From: Shimia_B sp038525525
GTDB lineage: Bacteria > Pseudomonadota > Alphaproteobacteria > Rhodobacterales > Rhodobacteraceae
Reading direction: 5' to 3'
Length of the DNA: 64,000 bases
Assembly: GCA_038525525.1 (NCBI GenBank)
Contig: JBCBHO010000003.1
Span: 1 to 64,000 of the forward strand
How positions within the stretch are numbered: position 1 is the stretch's first letter; each line of letters starts with the position of its first letter. The translations under genes and the position numbers were made by a program. Shown here piece by piece: positions 25,184 to 33,645 of this stretch. The notes beneath the pieces are model-generated. The model was not told where the DNA came from. It did no database searches and saw only the letters and a list, made by a program, of their open reading frames with translations.

Positions 25184-25353
25184 CCCTTCCCTTCCATCTG
25201 CTTGATCCGCAGATAGGCCACGGCGGCGCAGAGAGCACCGAGGATGACGGAGGTGGTCACCTGCCCCATGGCCCCATCCTGGAATGCCAGCCAGCCGATG
25301 ATGGCGTTGGCCACGACCCCGAGGAGCAGAAGGATGATCCAGACCTGTTGCAT
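25180..25353 (-). CDS. small membrane protein, 57 aa, in the ABC-importer operon
   Basis: Two hydrophobic stretches (about 4-22 and 30-46), ending YLRIKQMEGKG. I chose ATG 25353 (MQQVWIILL); the longer reading would begin inside the hairpin-rich spacer. The stop overlaps the next small gene (ATGA). I know of no assigned function. Confidence 0.6.
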   Translation of the reverse strand: MQQVWIILLLLGVVANAIIGWLAFQDGAMGQVTTSVILGALCAAVAYLRIKQMEGKG

Positions 25354-25413
25354 CCTAAAGCGCCCAAAACTCTTCGAAAAATTTTCCATGCGCGGCGGTG
25401 GCCGCTGCGCGGG

Positions 25414-25528
25414 AAGACTTTTGGAAAAAGTCTTGGCAAATTCCTTCGAAGGAATTTGGGCTGGGCCCGGCGCTCAGCGTGCCGTGGAGACAACGTTCTC
25501 GGCCCGGCCCAAGGCTTTTCGAAAAGCC
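25414..25528. repeat. cluster of three perfect hairpins inside the importer operon
   Basis: In the 212-nt spacer between the LivH-like gene and the small membrane genes: AAGACTTTT/AAAAGTCTT (25414-25434, loop GGA), a 20-bp palindrome AAATTCCTTCGAAGGAATTT (25438-25457), and GGCTTTTCGAAAAGCC (25513-25528). All could fold in RNA from either strand. They could attenuate or process the operon mRNA between the two permeases. Confidence 0.8.
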
Positions 25529-25565
25529 CACGACGCGATTCCGAAGTCGCTTTGCGCCCGAGGCC

Positions 25566-26516
25566 TCACACGCGCTCAATGATCTTCTCCCCGAAGAGGC
25601 CCTGGGGCCGGAAGAGCAGCACCACGAGCGCCAGCACGTAGGCGAACCACGCCTCGGTGCCGCCGCCCAGCAGCGGCTGGCCCCAGTAGATTTCAAAGAG
25701 CTTCTCGAGCATCCCGATCATCAGCCCGCCCACGATGGCGCCCGTGATGGATTCGAGCCCGCCCAGCATCAGCACCGGGAGCGCCTTGTAGGCGATGACC
25801 TCGAGCGCGAAGGACACGCCCGCCCGGCTGCCCCAGGCGATGCCAGTGACGAGCGCAATGATCCCCGCGATGAACCACACGAGCACCCAGATCGTCTGCA
25901 GCGAGATGCCCACCGAGAGCGCCGCCTGGCTGTCATCGCCCAGTGCCCGCACGGCGCGGCCCATCCGCGTGTAATTCAGGAACCCGAGCAGCGCCACGAC
26001 GAGGAGCGCCGCGACCACCACCGCCGTGATATCGCGCTGCTCCAGTATCAGCAGCCCGCCGAACGGCTCGAGGAGCACCGATCCCGTGGGAATGCCCAGC
26101 TCCTCCGTGATCATCTGCTTGTTCTCGCCGCCGAAGACCGTCTCGCCGAAGCCGATGAGAAAGAGCGTGATCCCGATCGTGGCCATGAAAAGGATGATGT
26201 CGGGCTGGCCCACCAGCGGGCGCAGCACCACGCGCTCGATCGTCACCGCGAGCGCCAGCATGACGCCGAGCGTCAGCCCCACGGAGATCCAGGCCGGCAC
26301 GCCCGCCGCGTGAAACCCCACGAGCGTCAGCGCGGCAAAGACCACCATGATGCCTTGGGCGAAGTTGAAGATCCGGCTCGAGCGGAAGATGAGCACGAAG
26401 CCCAGCGCGATGAGCGCGTAAAGGATGCCCGAGACGAGGCCCTCCCAGAGGACCTGCAAGAGGAAGTCCGGCGCCGCGAACATCTCGATCCAGGGCCCGA
26501 TGAAGATATCGTACAT
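25566..26516 (-). CDS. branched-chain-type ABC importer permease (LivH-like)
   Basis: 316 residues, about eight hydrophobic helices. Family motifs: GILYALIALGFVLIFRSSRIFNFAQG near the N-terminus and the cytoplasmic coupling region AGVSFALEVIAYKALPVLMLGGLESITGAIVGG. It lies 25 nt downstream of the LivG-like gene on the same strand. Confidence 0.94.
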   Translation of the reverse strand: MYDIFIGPWIEMFAAPDFLLQVLWEGLVSGILYALIALGFVLIFRSSRIFNFAQGIMVVFAALTLVGFHAAGVPAWISVGLTLGVMLALAVTIERVVLRPLVGQPDIILFMATIGITLFLIGFGETVFGGENKQMITEELGIPTGSVLLEPFGGLLILEQRDITAVVVAALLVVALLGFLNYTRMGRAVRALGDDSQAALSVGISLQTIWVLVWFIAGIIALVTGIAWGSRAGVSFALEVIAYKALPVLMLGGLESITGAIVGGLMIGMLEKLFEIYWGQPLLGGGTEAWFAYVLALVVLLFRPQGLFGEKIIERV

Positions 26517-26541
26517 CAGCCGCGTCCTCCCATGACCGCCC

Positions 26542-27357
26542 TCATGCCTCGACCCCGAGATAGGCCTCGATCACCGTAGGATCGCTGCGCACCTCGTCGG
26601 GCGTGCCGTCGCCGATCTTCTTGCCGTAATCCATCACCACCACGCGGTCGCTCAGGTCCATCACCACACCCATATCGTGCTCGATGAGCGCGATGGTGGT
26701 GCCGAATTCGTCATTCACGTCGAGGATGAAGCGGCTCATGTCCTCCTTCTCCTCCACGTTCATGCCTGCCATGGGCTCGTCCAGCAGCAGGAGCGAAGGC
26801 TCGGCGGCCAAAGCCCGCGCCAGCTCCACGCGCTTTTTCAGGCCGTAGGGCAGCCGCCCCACGGGTGTCTTCCGGATCGCCTGGATCTCGAGGAAGTCGA
26901 TGACCCGCTCCACGTGCTCGCGGTTCGCGATCTCCTCGTCCCGGGCCTTGCCCCACCAGACCGCCTGCGCGAGAATCCCCGCCTTCATGTGGTTGAGGCG
27001 CCCGGTCATGACGTTGTCGAGCACCGTCATCCCCTCGAAGAGCGCGATGTTCTGGAAGGTCCGCGCCACGCCCATCCGCGCGACCTCGTAGGGCTTCATG
27101 GCCGGGCGCGGGCTGCCCTTGTACCAGACCTCCCCTTCCTGGGGCGTGTAGAACCCTGAGATAACGTTGAGCATGGAGGACTTGCCCGCGCCGTTAGGCC
27201 CGATGATCGCGCGGATCTCGCCCTCGTGGATGTCGAAGGAGATGTCCTTGATCGCCGTCACGCCCCCGAAGCGCAGGGTGATGTTCTTCATCTCCATCAG
27301 AACGCCGCCGATCTGGCGGCCATCGGCGGTGGTGTAGCCTTGGGATTGGTCAAGCAT
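26542..27357 (-). CDS. branched-chain-type ABC importer, ATP-binding protein (LivG-like)
   Basis: 271 residues: Walker A GPNGAGKSSM, signature LPYGLKKRVELARAL, Walker B LLLLDEPMAGMN, D-loop and H-loop (LIEHDMGVV). The longer form, with the PRPAMKPYEVARMGVARTFQNIALF insertion, is typical of LivG. ATG 27357 (MLDQSQGYTT) was chosen; the longer reading runs into the palindromic spacer. Confidence 0.93.
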   Translation of the reverse strand: MLDQSQGYTTADGRQIGGVLMEMKNITLRFGGVTAIKDISFDIHEGEIRAIIGPNGAGKSSMLNVISGFYTPQEGEVWYKGSPRPAMKPYEVARMGVARTFQNIALFEGMTVLDNVMTGRLNHMKAGILAQAVWWGKARDEEIANREHVERVIDFLEIQAIRKTPVGRLPYGLKKRVELARALAAEPSLLLLDEPMAGMNVEEKEDMSRFILDVNDEFGTTIALIEHDMGVVMDLSDRVVVMDYGKKIGDGTPDEVRSDPTVIEAYLGVEA

Positions 27358-27399
27358 GCTTTTGCCCCTTCGGCGCTGAGGTGGCCTGGGCCCCCACAC

Positions 27400-27463
27400 G
27401 CCCCGGGCGTGACCCGGGGCCTCCACCTTCCGCAGGAGAGAGGTCCCGGGTCAGGCCCGGGAC
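27400..27463. repeat. pair of inverted GC-rich palindromes (REP-like)
   Basis: GCCCCGGG-cgtga-CCCGGGGC (27400-27420) and GTCCCGGG-tcagg-CCCGGGAC (27443-27463). The second is nearly the reverse complement of the first, so the two face each other across 22 nt, like a bacterial interspersed mosaic element. It lies between the acyl-CoA ligase and LivG-like genes. Confidence 0.75.
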
Positions 27464-27483
27464 GGGAAATACGCGTTGAGGTC

Positions 27484-29460
27484 TCACTCCGCGGCCTCCA
27501 GCGTCTTCACCTCCACCGGCACGGTGGCGGCATCCATCAGCTTGAGCGTCGCCTTGATCGAGCCTTTGCGGCCGTCCTCATAGGTCACTTCCGTCTCCGT
27601 GCTCACGGTGTCGGAGCCATCATAAAGCGCGGCGATCAGGTCAGCGTATTTCTCCTCGATGATCCGGCGGCGCACCTTGCGGGTGCGCGTCAGCTCGCCA
27701 TCGTCGGCGTCGAGCTCCTTGTGGAGCACGAGAAAGCGGTGGATCTGGCAGCCGTTGAGCATCTCGTCCTCGGCGACGCTCCGGTTCACCTCCTCGACGT
27801 GCTCGCGGATCGTCTCGCGCACCTGCGAGTGCTGGGAAAGCTCCTGGTAGCCGCCATAGGCGATGTTGTTGCGCTCCGCCCAGTTGCCCACGGCGGTGAG
27901 ATCGATGTTTATGAATGCCACGCATTCCTCACGCCCGTTGCCGAGCACCACCGCCTCGAGGATGTTCGGGAAGAACTTGAGCTTATTCTCAACGTATTTT
28001 GGGGCAAAGAGGGCGCCGGAGGCCATCTTTCCCACATCCTTCGCCCGGTCGATGATGCGCAAATGCCCGGTATCGCTCTCGAGGAAGCCCGCATCGCCCG
28101 TGGCGACCCAGCCCTCGGCATCCTTCGTGCCCGCCGTCGACTCCGCGTTCTTGTAGTATTCCACGAAGACGCCGGGCGAGCGGTAGAAGACCTCTCCGCT
28201 CTCGTCGATCCTGATCTCAACCCCGGGCGTGGGCGTGCCGACCGTGTCCGGGCGAACTTCGTCATCCTTTTGCTGGGTGATGAAGACGCTGGCCTCCGTC
28301 TGTCCGTAGAGCTGCTTCAGGTTGATGCCGAGCGAGCGGTAGAAATCGAAGATCTCGGGCCCGATGGCTTCCCCCGCCGTGTAGCCCACGCGCACGCGGG
28401 AGAGCCCAAGCGTGTTCTTCAGCGGGCCGAAAACGAAGAACTCCCCCAGCGCGTAGATCAGACGGTCGAGCGCGCCCACCGGCTTCCGGTCGAGGAGCTT
28501 CGGCCCCACGACTTTCGCGTGATCCATGAATTTCTTGAAAAGCCACTGCTTGAAGGCGCCGGCATCCTCCATGCGGATCATCACGGTGGTGAGCTGCGTC
28601 TCGAAGACCCGCGGCGGGGCGAAATAGTAGGTCGGGCCGATCTCGCGGAGATCGTGCATGACCGTGTCCGCGCTCTCGGGGCAATTGACGCAGAAGCCTG
28701 TCCAGTAGGCCTGCCCGATGGAGAAAATGAAATCGCCCACCCAGGCCATGGGCAGGTAGGCCAAGACCTCGTCACCCGCGCGGAGCCGGTCGAACTCTGC
28801 CGAGGCCCGCGAGGTTTCGATGATGTTGCGGTTCGAGAGCACCACGCCCTTCGGCCGCCCCGTCGTGCCAGAGGTGTAGAGCATCACGCAGGTGCTGTCG
28901 TAATCGAGCGCACCCTTGCGCGCGGCGAGCTCGGCCTTGTCGCCCGCGGCACGCCCCGCCTCCTGCAGCTTTTCGAATTGCGTGAGCTTGGCGTGATCGT
29001 ATTTCCGCATGCCGCGGGGATCGAGATAGACGATATGCTCGAGCCCCTCGAGGCTCTCCTGAATGTCGAGAACCTTATCGACCTGCTCCTGATCGCCCGC
29101 GATGATGAAGCGCGCGCCGCAATGGTCGAGGACATAGGCGATCTCCTCCCCCACCGCGTCCTGATAGAGCGGGACGGGCACCGCGCCCACGCATTGCGCC
29201 GCGACGATCGACCAATAGAGATAGGGCCGGTTGCGCCCGAGGATGGCCACGTGATCGCCCGGCGCCACGCCGAGCGTCAGGAGCCCGAGCGCGAGGCCCT
29301 CGATTTCCCGCGCGGTCTCGGCCCAGCTCCAGCTTTGCCAGATGCCGAGCTCTTTTTCCCGATATGCCGCCGAGGCACCGAACTCCGCCGCGTTCCTGTC
29401 GAGGAGCGCAGGCACGGATTGGAAACGGGGCGCCGGGGCGCTTGGGGTCGTCGCAGCCAT
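27484..29460 (-). CDS. long-chain acyl-CoA synthetase-like AMP-dependent ligase
   Basis: 658 residues of the adenylate-forming superfamily: P-loop-like YTSGTTGRPKGV, YGQTEAS, WVATGDAGFLESDTGHLRIIDRAKDV and the long C-terminal domain of the FadD15/long-chain type. It activates a carboxylic acid with ATP and CoA. ATG 29460 (MAATTPS) has GGGAG upstream. It is first in the importer operon (ligase-LivG-LivH-small-small-LivM-binding protein-patatin-LivF), suggesting that the imported acid is converted to its CoA ester on entry. Confidence 0.92.
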   Translation of the reverse strand: MAATTPSAPAPRFQSVPALLDRNAAEFGASAAYREKELGIWQSWSWAETAREIEGLALGLLTLGVAPGDHVAILGRNRPYLYWSIVAAQCVGAVPVPLYQDAVGEEIAYVLDHCGARFIIAGDQEQVDKVLDIQESLEGLEHIVYLDPRGMRKYDHAKLTQFEKLQEAGRAAGDKAELAARKGALDYDSTCVMLYTSGTTGRPKGVVLSNRNIIETSRASAEFDRLRAGDEVLAYLPMAWVGDFIFSIGQAYWTGFCVNCPESADTVMHDLREIGPTYYFAPPRVFETQLTTVMIRMEDAGAFKQWLFKKFMDHAKVVGPKLLDRKPVGALDRLIYALGEFFVFGPLKNTLGLSRVRVGYTAGEAIGPEIFDFYRSLGINLKQLYGQTEASVFITQQKDDEVRPDTVGTPTPGVEIRIDESGEVFYRSPGVFVEYYKNAESTAGTKDAEGWVATGDAGFLESDTGHLRIIDRAKDVGKMASGALFAPKYVENKLKFFPNILEAVVLGNGREECVAFINIDLTAVGNWAERNNIAYGGYQELSQHSQVRETIREHVEEVNRSVAEDEMLNGCQIHRFLVLHKELDADDGELTRTRKVRRRIIEEKYADLIAALYDGSDTVSTETEVTYEDGRKGSIKATLKLMDAATVPVEVKTLEAAE

Positions 29461-29538
29461 CAAGGGTCTCCCTCGCCCTTGCCGCCTCTCTGGGCAACTT
29501 CCTGGGCGCAGAGTAGACAATGGAGGAATGATCTTGCG

Positions 29539-29544
29539 CGTCAA
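29539..29544 (-). promoter_or_regulatory. possible -35 box (TTGACG) for the ligase/importer operon
   Basis: TTGACG on the minus strand, 10 nt downstream of the palindromic operator and about 80 nt upstream of the ligase ATG. The -10 partner is not clear (ATTGTC or TTGTCT at 17-18 nt), so this is tentative. Confidence 0.25.
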
Positions 29545-29553
29545 ATTGTTTTT

Positions 29554-29569
29554 TTGAACGATCGTTCAA
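29554..29569. promoter_or_regulatory. 16-bp perfect palindrome, candidate TetR-type operator
   Basis: TTGAACGATCGTTCAA, perfectly symmetric, in the 299-nt divergent region between the acyl-CoA ligase and the DUF2087 gene. TetR-family regulators of fatty-acid and acyl-CoA metabolism commonly bind palindromes of this size with TGAAC/GTTCA arms. No regulator gene is adjacent; the binder is unknown. Confidence 0.6.
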
Positions 29570-29758
29570 TTAGAGGGTCTGGGCAGCGTGCGGCCCCTGC
29601 GCTAACCTGCGGTGCGGTCGGCAGAAACCGAGGCGTCGCCACCTCCTGTACGGAGGGCTAAACCTGCCAAATTTTCGACCCGGAACGCTTCACCTTGGGG
29701 CGCCGTGTCACCAAGGGCGACCAGTGACACGACGGCACGCGCCCTTCGAGGACAAATC

Positions 29759-30271
29759 ATGACCCGGACAACACTTTCCCTGCCTGTCGAGGATGTCTCG
29801 GCCTTCGCGAGGGCGCTCGCGCGCGAACTCGGCGATGCCACGCCCGGCCACCTGCGGCTGATGCATGCCTTGGCCCGCGCAGCGGGCTTCGAAAATGTGC
29901 AGCACCTGCGCGCACGCCAGGCCGCCGCACGCAGGCTCGCGCAGCCAGTACCCGCCATCGACGCGCGGCTCGTCGAACGCACGCTCACCCGCTTTGACGG
30001 CGCGTCCCGCCTGACGGCGTGGCCCGCCAAACGCGCGGTGCAGACCCTTGCGCTTTGGGCACTCTGGGCGCGCCTGCCCCGAGGGGAGATGACGGAAAGA
30101 GAGGTGAGCCGCGCATTGGACAAGCTCCACACCTTCGAGGACGCCGCCACGCTGCGCCGGGTCATGATCGGCGCCGCCATGCTGGCGCGGACACCCGACG
30201 GCGGCGTTTATCGCCTGACGGGGACGCCGCCCCCGGAACTGGCCGTCCTGATGGCGCGACTACGCCGCTGA
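29759..30271 (+). CDS. DUF2087 domain protein
   Basis: 170 residues. The C-terminal 75 match the DUF2087 pattern: LTAWPAKRAVQTLALWALWARLP, then EMTEREVSRALDKLHTFEDAATLRR and GVYRLTG, a winged-helix-like module seen in transcription-associated proteins. The N-terminal part (FARALARELGDATPGHLRLMHALARAAGFENVQHL) is helical. No function is established. ATG 29759 is weakly supported by a Shine-Dalgarno (CGAGGA 7 nt upstream). Divergent from the ligase operon. Confidence 0.75.
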   Translation: MTRTTLSLPVEDVSAFARALARELGDATPGHLRLMHALARAAGFENVQHLRARQAAARRLAQPVPAIDARLVERTLTRFDGASRLTAWPAKRAVQTLALWALWARLPRGEMTEREVSRALDKLHTFEDAATLRRVMIGAAMLARTPDGGVYRLTGTPPPELAVLMARLRR

Positions 30272-30320
30272 CATTGCGTCGGCGGAGGCAGGTGCCCATC
30301 TAATGAGGGGAGGACCTGCC

Positions 30321-30719
30321 ATGATCAAAGTCACCAAAACCGCCCAGAACCGCATCGATCTCACCATAGAAGGCCAAGTGGACAGCGCCGGCATGACCGA
30401 GGGGCTCAATGCCCTGCTCGAGGCCGCCGAGGGCATGGAGGAGGGCCGCATGCTCTACCGCATCACGGGCTTCGCGGTGCCCACGCCCGGCGCTTTCGCT
30501 GTGGAGTTCGGCTACATGCCAAAGCTCTTCGGGCTCATCGGCAAGATCCGGCGCGCGGCCGTGGTGAGCGATCAGGCCTGGATCCGCACCGCCGCCGAAA
30601 TCGAGGGCGCGATCATACCCGGGCTCGCGATCCGGGCCTTCGAGCACGGGCAGGAGGCCGCGGCCGAGGCGTGGCTCGCCGAGGACGGGGGCGATGCCTC
30701 CGAAAACGTGCCGGTCTAG
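30321..30719 (+). CDS. SpoIIAA-like (STAS-related) small protein
   Basis: 132 residues with the SpoIIAA-like pattern: an opening strand (NRIDLTIEGQVDSAGM), helix (GLNALLEAAEGME), LYRITGFAVPT, then KIRRAAVVSDQAWIRTAAEIEGAIIPGLAIRAF. The fold is a STAS-like alpha/beta sandwich. In other genomes it is linked to lipid binding or anti-sigma antagonism, but nothing here specifies that. GGGGAGG precedes ATG 30321. Confidence 0.8.
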   Translation: MIKVTKTAQNRIDLTIEGQVDSAGMTEGLNALLEAAEGMEEGRMLYRITGFAVPTPGAFAVEFGYMPKLFGLIGKIRRAAVVSDQAWIRTAAEIEGAIIPGLAIRAFEHGQEAAAEAWLAEDGGDASENVPV

Positions 30720-30732
30720 GGGCCGGGAGAAG

Positions 30733-30769
30733 GCCTTTTCGAAAGGCTTTAGAGCGCATAAGATGCGCT
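30733..30769. repeat. two short hairpins at the end of the SpoIIAA-like gene
   Basis: GCCTTT-TCG-AAAGGC (30733-30747) and AGCGCAT-AAG-ATGCGCT (30753-30769), between convergent genes. The first belongs to the same TTCGAA-type hairpin family as those at 25414-25528 and 35676-35797. Probably bidirectional terminators or mRNA end-stabilisers. Confidence 0.6.
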
Positions 30770-30852
30770 TCGGGGGGGGTCATTCCGGTAGGGCGGCTGC
30801 GTCCGGCGCGGCGCCGAAGGCACCTCCATCAAACGCCTTCGCTGGCGCTTCG

Positions 30853-33645
30853 TCACTCCGCCGCGATCTTCCGCTCCACGGGTTCCGCACGCACCGCCGA
30901 GTACTTGAATTCGGGGATCTTGCCGTAGGGGTCGATCGCCGGGTTCGTGAGGATATTGGCCGCGGCCTCCACGAAGGCAAAGGGCAGGAAGACCATGTCC
31001 GGCGCCACCGCCCGGTCAGCCCGCGCCATGATCTCGATGGAGCCCCGCTTCGTCGTGAGCCGGATCATGTCCCCCGGCTCCATCCCCAGCTGCCTGAGCG
31101 TGCCGGGGTGCAGCGTGCAATTGGCCTCGGGCTCCACCGCGTCGAGCACGCGGGCGCGCCGGGTCATGGACCCGGTATGCCAATGCTCGAGCTGCCGCCC
31201 CGTCGTTAGGATCATGGGGAAGTCTGCATCGGGCGTGTCATCGGGCGGGATGACAGAGGCGGGCGTGAATCGCGCGCGCCCCTCGGGCCGCGGGAAGCCG
31301 TCGCCGAACACCACTGTCTGCCCGGGATCATCGGGCGCGAGCGACGGGTAGGTCACGGCCTCTCCTTCGAGCCGCGCCCAGGTGATGTTGGAAAGCGAGG
31401 CCATGTTGAGCGTCATCTCGTGGAACACCTCGCGCGGATGCGTGTAGGTCCAGGGCAATCCGCAGCGCTTGGCGAGCTCCACCTGAATCCACCAATCCTC
31501 TCGCGCCTCGCCGGGCGGCGCCACGGCGGGCCGCACCATCTGCACGGTGCGGTTCGTGTTCGAGACGGTGCCTGCCTTCTCGTAGAGCGAGGAGGCGGGC
31601 AGGATCACATCGGCATAGTTCGCCGTTTCGGTGACGAAAATGTCCTGCACGACGAGGTGATCGAGCTTGGCGAGCGCGGCCCTAGCATGGGCCACGTCGG
31701 GGTCCGACATGGCCGGGTTCTCGCCCAGGATGTACATCGCCTTGATCTTGTCCTCGTGGACCGCGTCCATGATCTCGGTGACCGTGAGCCCCTTCTCGCT
31801 CGAGAAATCCTCGGTCCCCCAGACCTCCGTGAAGGCGGAGCGGACGCCGTCATCCATGACGCTCTGGTAATCTGGCAGGAACATCGGGATGAGCCCGGCG
31901 TCGGAGGCGCCCTGCACGTTGTTTTGCCCCCGGAGCGGGTGGAGCCCGGTCCCCGGGCGCCCCACATGCCCGCACATGAGCGCAAGCGAGATCAGGCAGC
32001 GCGAATTGTCGGTGCCGTGGATGTGCTGGCTCACGCCCATGCCCCAGAAGATCATGCCGGCCTGCGATGTGGCCCAGTCCCGCGCGACGGCGCGGACCGT
32101 TTCCGGCGCGATCCCCGTCAGATGCGCCATGTCCTCGGGCGCAAAGCCCGCCAGATGCGCCTTCTCGGCCTCCCAATTCTCGGTATAGGCCTCGATGTAC
32201 TGCGCGTCGTAGAGCCCCTCCTCTACGATGACGTGCATGATCGAATTGAGCAGCGCCACATCCGCCCCGGGCCGGAATTGCACCATGTGCGTGGCAAACC
32301 GGCTGAGCGCCTGTCCGCGCGGATCCATGACGATGAGCTTGCCGCCGCGCTTGGCGAATTGCTTGAAATAGGTGGCGGCGACCGGGTGGTTCTCGAGCGG
32401 ATTGGCCCCGATCACGATGGCCACGTCGGCATTCTCGATCTCGTTGAACGTCGCCGTGACGGCGCCCGAGCCCACATTCTCGATGAGCGCGGCCACCGAG
32501 GAGGCGTGGCAGAGCCGCGTGCAGTGATCGACGTTGTTGTGGCCGAACCCCTGCCGGATGAACTTCTGGAAGAGATACGCCTCCTCGTTGGTGCACTTGG
32601 CCGAGCCGAAGCCCGCCACCTCGTGGCCACGCCCGCGGAGCCCGCCGGCAGCGATATCGAGCGCCTCGTCCCAGCTCGCCTCGCGGAACACCTCTCCCCA
32701 ACTGCCGGGATCGACATTGAGCCCCTTCGGCACGCCCGCCCGGCGGACAAGGGGCACGGTGAGCCTGTGCCCGTGATGGATGAAGTCGTAGCCGAACCGG
32801 CCCTTCACGCAGAGCCGCCCCTCGTTGGCCGGGCCGTTGATGCCCTCGACATACTTGACGCGCCCGTCCTTCACCTTGATCGAGATCTGGCAGCCGACGC
32901 CGCAGAACGCGCAGACACTCTCGACGGCGCTGTCGTAATCCTTGCTGTCGCCCGCGCCCGCGCCCTCCGTCACCGACGAGGGCATCAGCGCACCTGTTGG
33001 GCAGGCCTGGACGCATTCCCCGCAGGCCACGCAGGTGGAGGCGCCCATGTCGTCGCCCAGATCGAACACGGGGTAGGCGTCGGCCCCGCGACCGGCCATC
33101 CCGATGACATCGTTCACCTGGACCTCGCGGCAGGCACGCACGCAGAGCCCGCAGGAGATGCAGGCATCGAGATTGACGGCCATGGCCACGTGACTGTCGT
33201 CGAGAAGCGGGATGCGCTCGGCCTCGAGGGTCGGAAAGCGCGGAGCGGGTGCGGCCCCGTCGGCCCCGTCGGTCGCGTCTCCCCCGCCGCCCGCATCGGC
33301 CATCTCCCAGAAATGCGAAGAGCGATCATGGGCCCGCTCGGGCTCCGGCTGGTCGGTGACCAGCATCTCCATCACGAGGGCGCGCGCCGCCTCGGCCCGC
33401 GCGCTCTGGGTGTACACGACCATGCCCTCCACGGGCTCCCGAATGCAGGACGCCGCCAGCGTCCTCTCGCCCTCGATCTCCACCATGCAGGCCCGGCAAT
33501 TGCCATCCGCGCGGTAGCCGGGCTGGTCCTTGTGACACAGATGCGGGATCGTGAGACCGTCGCCCCGGGCCACCTCCCAGATCGATTGCCCCGGCCGCGC
33601 CTCGACCTCGCGCCCATCGAGCGTGAATGTGACTGTTTGTGCCAT
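30853..33645 (-). CDS. fdhA: formate dehydrogenase, alpha (catalytic) subunit, cysteine type
   Basis: 930 residues. Order: 2Fe-2S ferredoxin-like domain (about 1-85, CHKDQPGYRADGNCRAC), a His/Cys cluster region, two 4Fe-4S motifs (CISCGLCVRAC and CVACGECVQACPTG, about 155-215), then the molybdopterin oxidoreductase core beginning CAFCGVGCQISI. The metal-binding residue is a cysteine (HCTRLCHASS), not selenocysteine. It oxidises formate to CO2 using a bis-MGD cofactor. GGAGGGAGG stands 7 nt before ATG 33645. No fdsB, fdsG or accessory gene flanks it, so its electron partner must be encoded elsewhere. Confidence 0.93.
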   Translation of the reverse strand: MAQTVTFTLDGREVEARPGQSIWEVARGDGLTIPHLCHKDQPGYRADGNCRACMVEIEGERTLAASCIREPVEGMVVYTQSARAEAARALVMEMLVTDQPEPERAHDRSSHFWEMADAGGGGDATDGADGAAPAPRFPTLEAERIPLLDDSHVAMAVNLDACISCGLCVRACREVQVNDVIGMAGRGADAYPVFDLGDDMGASTCVACGECVQACPTGALMPSSVTEGAGAGDSKDYDSAVESVCAFCGVGCQISIKVKDGRVKYVEGINGPANEGRLCVKGRFGYDFIHHGHRLTVPLVRRAGVPKGLNVDPGSWGEVFREASWDEALDIAAGGLRGRGHEVAGFGSAKCTNEEAYLFQKFIRQGFGHNNVDHCTRLCHASSVAALIENVGSGAVTATFNEIENADVAIVIGANPLENHPVAATYFKQFAKRGGKLIVMDPRGQALSRFATHMVQFRPGADVALLNSIMHVIVEEGLYDAQYIEAYTENWEAEKAHLAGFAPEDMAHLTGIAPETVRAVARDWATSQAGMIFWGMGVSQHIHGTDNSRCLISLALMCGHVGRPGTGLHPLRGQNNVQGASDAGLIPMFLPDYQSVMDDGVRSAFTEVWGTEDFSSEKGLTVTEIMDAVHEDKIKAMYILGENPAMSDPDVAHARAALAKLDHLVVQDIFVTETANYADVILPASSLYEKAGTVSNTNRTVQMVRPAVAPPGEAREDWWIQVELAKRCGLPWTYTHPREVFHEMTLNMASLSNITWARLEGEAVTYPSLAPDDPGQTVVFGDGFPRPEGRARFTPASVIPPDDTPDADFPMILTTGRQLEHWHTGSMTRRARVLDAVEPEANCTLHPGTLRQLGMEPGDMIRLTTKRGSIEIMARADRAVAPDMVFLPFAFVEAAANILTNPAIDPYGKIPEFKYSAVRAEPVERKIAAE

